Assembly (NCBI GenBank): GCA_016296985.1
Contig: JAEDHM010000064.1
Span: 1-8,152, forward strand
Length of the DNA: 8,152 bases
Direction: 5' to 3'
Source: Clostridia bacterium
GTDB lineage: Bacteria > Bacillota > Clostridia > Christensenellales > CAG-1252
In this document: in pieces, positions 6,866 through 8,152 of the stretch
Position numbering within the stretch: the stretch's first letter is position 1
Layout: each line of letters opens with the position of its first letter
Program-made: the position numbers and the translations under genes
The notes under the pieces: model-generated
Database searches by the model: none
What the model was told of the DNA's origin: nothing
What the model saw: only the letters and a program-made list of their open reading frames with translations

Positions 6866-6894
6866 GGAGAGTTCGGTATTGTACCGGACTCTTT
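6866..6894 (+). other. Hairpin at the orfB-side end of the insertion sequence
   Basis: GGAGAGTTCGGTA (6866-6878) pairs with TACCGGACTCTTT (6882-6894) around a TTG loop. There are 13 pairs, with G-T wobbles at 6873/6887 and at the two outermost positions. The wobbles are tolerated only in plus-strand RNA, the direction of readthrough from GH1 into the element. The inner part is also coding on the other strand (SPVQYR of orfB). It may limit incoming transcription; the only T-rich sequence after the stem is short. Confidence 0.45.
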
Positions 6895-7690
6895 CCATTT
6901 AGTAATAGACTTCTTCTCTCGTTGTTATGGTAGTCTATATACTCTCTTAGTTTGTGGATGAATTCATCCACGGACCTAAACTTCTCTCCAAAGAACATTT
7001 CTACTTTCAATCTACCAAAGAAATTCTCCATAGGCGAATTATCTAAGCAGTTGCCTTTTCTAGACATACTTTGTGTTATGTTATGCTGCTTTAGCATGCG
7101 TTGGTATTCCTTCATTTGGTATTGCCAACCCTGATCGCTATGCAATATTGGATTGCTGCCTTTAGGTAGTTTCTCAAACAATCCTATTAGCATGTCTCTT
7201 ATTTGGTAGAAATTTGGACTTGTAGATATATTTTAAGATATTATCTCTCTGTTGTATAGGTCCATTATCGGAGATAAGTATACTTTAGTATCGTTGATGT
7301 TAAATTCTGTAACATCTGTTGTTAGCTTCTCAAATGGCTTTGTAGCCTCAAATTCTCGCTTAAGTATATTCGGTGCTACCTTGCCAATTTCGCCTTTATA
7401 CGACTTGTATTTGCCCCTGCGAATCTTTCCTTTAATGCCAAGTTCTTGCATTAATTTAAGGAATGTTTTGTGGTTAATGGCAAAGCCATTGTCTCTAAGA
7501 TCTAGTAGGATTCTACGGTATCCATATCTTCCTTTGTTTGCATTAAATATTTTTAATATCTCTTCTTTCTCAGTTATATACTTATCCACTTCAATTCTCT
7601 TGAAGTGGTAGTAGTATGTACTCCTAGATAGACCAAATATTTCAAGAAGCACATCAATCTTGTGTTTTTGCCTTAATTCATTAACAACAA

Positions 7691-7697
7691 TTACTTT
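7691..7697 (-). promoter_or_regulatory. Programmed -1 frameshift site joining orfA and orfB
   Basis: The end of orfA on the minus strand reads AGA AAG TAA. The A_AAG tetramer immediately before the TAA is one of the known IS3-family slip types, and moving back one base gives AAA GTA ATT in the orfB phase. Frame B is open across this point. I did not identify a clear downstream pseudoknot or stem by eye. In this copy frameshifting would still end at the orfB stop at 7233-7235. Confidence 0.6.
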
Positions 7698-8104
7698 CTT
7701 CTTCGTGCTGCTTTCTGTGCTTCTTCCTCTTGAATTAAGGCCTCTAATTTTTTTAAGTATTCGTTCTCAGCTTCTAAATACTCAAGTCTTTCTTTTAGCC
7801 TTTGGTTCTCTGCTATTAAATCATCTTTAACTTCAGGCTTTATCTTTGAGCGTCTACCTTTTTTTACTTCATCCATTTTTTTTGATCGTCCTCTTCGTTC
7901 AATTGCGAGACCTACTGGACCTTCTTCTAAATAAATCCTTTCCCAGAGTTTTATGGTATTTCTTGGCCCTCCTGAATCTGGGTTTCCTAAGGCATACTTG
8001 CGTACAGTTTCACAGTAACTTAATCCGTTTGCTCGCATATCCATTATAACGGATATCTTGAATTCAGGACTATATCGTTTGTATGTTTGTCTTTTCTTTG
8101 CCAT
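7691..8104 (-). CDS. IS3-family transposase orfA (helix-turn-helix plus leucine zipper)
   Basis: This 137-residue protein starts at the ATG at 8104 (MAKKRQTYKRYSPEFK). It has one helix-turn-helix (about 9-58; SPEFKISVIMDMRANGLSY and TIKLWERIYLEEG) and a basic linker. A coiled coil/leucine zipper follows (ENQRLKERLEYLEAENEYLK), and it ends in a basic tail, ARRRK. These are the DNA-binding and dimerisation parts of an IS3-family transposase; alone, OrfA usually acts as a regulator. A TTG 33 bases further upstream is in frame but has no ribosome binding site. The ATG has AGGAGGTG at 8121-8114, with a spacing of about 9-11 bases. It is shorter than IS150 OrfA (about 170 residues) and seems to lack a second helix-turn-helix. 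It overlaps orfB in the -1 phase. Confidence 0.88.
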   Translation of the reverse strand: MAKKRQTYKRYSPEFKISVIMDMRANGLSYCETVRKYALGNPDSGGPRNTIKLWERIYLEEGPVGLAIERRGRSKKMDEVKKGRRSKIKPEVKDDLIAENQRLKERLEYLEAENEYLKKLEALIQEEEAQKAARRRK

Positions 8105-8108
8105 AAAA

Positions 8109-8150
8109 ATATGCACCTCCTCATGTTTGTCCAACAATTGGGGTGCATAT
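8109..8150 (-). promoter_or_regulatory. Inverted repeat able to mask the orfA ribosome binding site in readthrough RNA
   Basis: On the minus strand, ATATGCACC near the element tip (8150-8142) is a perfect 9-bp complement of GGTGCATAT (8117-8109), with a 24-base loop. GGTG of that arm is the 3' half of the AGGAGGTG ribosome binding site. Only RNA that starts outside the element contains the whole hairpin, so translation from flanking promoters could be dampened, as known for other insertion sequences such as IS10 and IS50. Confidence 0.5.
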
Positions 8151-8152
8151 CA
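8126..8152 (-). repeat. Left inverted repeat (IRL) of the insertion sequence, orfA side
   Basis: Read on the minus strand it begins TGATATGCACCCC and contains GTTGGACAAA. It matches the other end at 21 of 27 ungapped positions. Its tip is the last base of the window. Confidence 0.83.

Larger units (their letters stand above)
6855..7697 (-). pseudogene. IS3-family transposase orfB (DDE integrase domain), interrupted by an in-frame stop
   Basis: Frame B reads from the slip site at 7697 to a stop at 6855, 281 codons including stops, the usual orfB length. The first part has KHKIDVLLEIFGLSRSTYYYH (HTH_21-like start), GRYGYRRI and the first catalytic Asp in TTDVTEF. TAA at 7233-7235 then follows YNREIIS. 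The same frame continues NISTSPNF...MLIGLFEKLP with the second Asp in LHSDQGWQYQ and the Glu in NSPMENFFGRLK, exactly 35 residues apart. The stop occupies a place where close relatives, as I recall, have Tyr, so TAT/TAC to TAA is a likely single change. No frameshift is needed to join the halves. The N-terminal piece alone (from a GTG at 7652) or the C-terminal piece (from an ATG at 7193) would lack part of the triad. Confidence 0.9.
6818..8152 (-). mobile_element. IS3-family (IS150-like) insertion sequence, 1335 bp, transposase inactivated
   Basis: The element is bounded by 27-bp imperfect inverted repeats that begin 5'-TG at each outer end. It carries orfA and orfB in overlapping phases on the minus strand, a -1 frameshift signal between them, and an IS3-type DD(35)E core. 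The size is normal for the family. It is visibly more AT-rich than the sugar genes. orfB has an internal stop, so the copy is probably non-autonomous. The right-hand limit coincides with the last base of the window, so the second flank and target duplication are unseen; the sequence may have been cut there because the element is repeated in the genome. Confidence 0.88.

Noticed and set aside
8105..8135. TTGGAC / TATTTT as a promoter for orfA inside the IS end
   Set aside because: The spacing is 17, but the -10 match is poor and transcription would start at or after the orfA start codon, so it cannot drive that gene.
8102..8137. Upstream TTG start adding 11 residues to orfA
   Set aside because: It lies within the IS end, lacks a ribosome binding site, and the added residues would encode the terminal repeat and the real ribosome site; the ATG at 8104 is better.
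1..8152. CRISPR array, tRNA, rRNA, phage or defence genes
   Set aside because: No regularly spaced repeats, RNA gene landmarks or related protein families were found on either strand.

Overview
The window reads as a carbohydrate-utilisation locus from a low-to-moderate GC Gram-positive bacterium, most likely a gut-type Clostridia/Bacillota lineage. That assignment is inferred from strong AAGGAG-type ribosome binding sites, sigma-A-like promoters, and protein styles I recognise from that group (GPH symporter, DUF4982-type GH2, a long AraC regulator, a GH1 with a TINEAN motif). No marker gene fixes the taxon.

Layout: positions 1-4010 are a minus-strand operon read right to left. It holds a 12-TM GPH-family sugar:cation symporter (2493-4010), a GH2 beta-galactosidase/beta-glucuronidase-like enzyme (264-2429) and the first 87 codons of a xylose-isomerase-like TIM-barrel sugar isomerase/epimerase (1-262, running off the window). 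A terminator-like hairpin lies between symporter and GH2, and only 1 base separates GH2 from the isomerase. Positions 4011-4276 are a divergent control region with a near-consensus promoter in each direction and an inverted repeat beside the plus-strand promoter. Positions 4277-6785 are a plus-strand pair, an AraC-family regulator overlapping a GH1 beta-glycosidase by 8 bases.

The likely logic is that the AraC protein senses a sugar or glycoside and controls both directions. The symporter imports an unphosphorylated beta-linked saccharide, the GH1 and GH2 enzymes hydrolyse it in the cytoplasm (neither shows a signal peptide), and the isomerase/epimerase processes a released sugar. The GH1 lacks the usual phosphate-binding residues of 6-phospho-glycosidases, which agrees with a symporter rather than a PTS.

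Positions 6818-8152 are a complete-looking IS3-family (IS150-like) insertion sequence read on the minus strand. It has 27-bp imperfect inverted repeats beginning 5'-TG, an orfA, a frameshift signal and an orfB with a DD(35)E triad. orfB carries an in-frame TAA where a sense codon is expected, between the first and second catalytic Asp, so this copy probably cannot make transposase. The element appears to have landed in the loop of the GH1 terminator, leaving only its 5' arm at 6800-6811. The window ends exactly at the outer base of the IS, so the far flank and target-site duplication cannot be seen. I found no CRISPR, tRNA, rRNA or phage genes, and no clearly novel system; the notable points are regulatory hairpins, the decayed IS and a few protein details.
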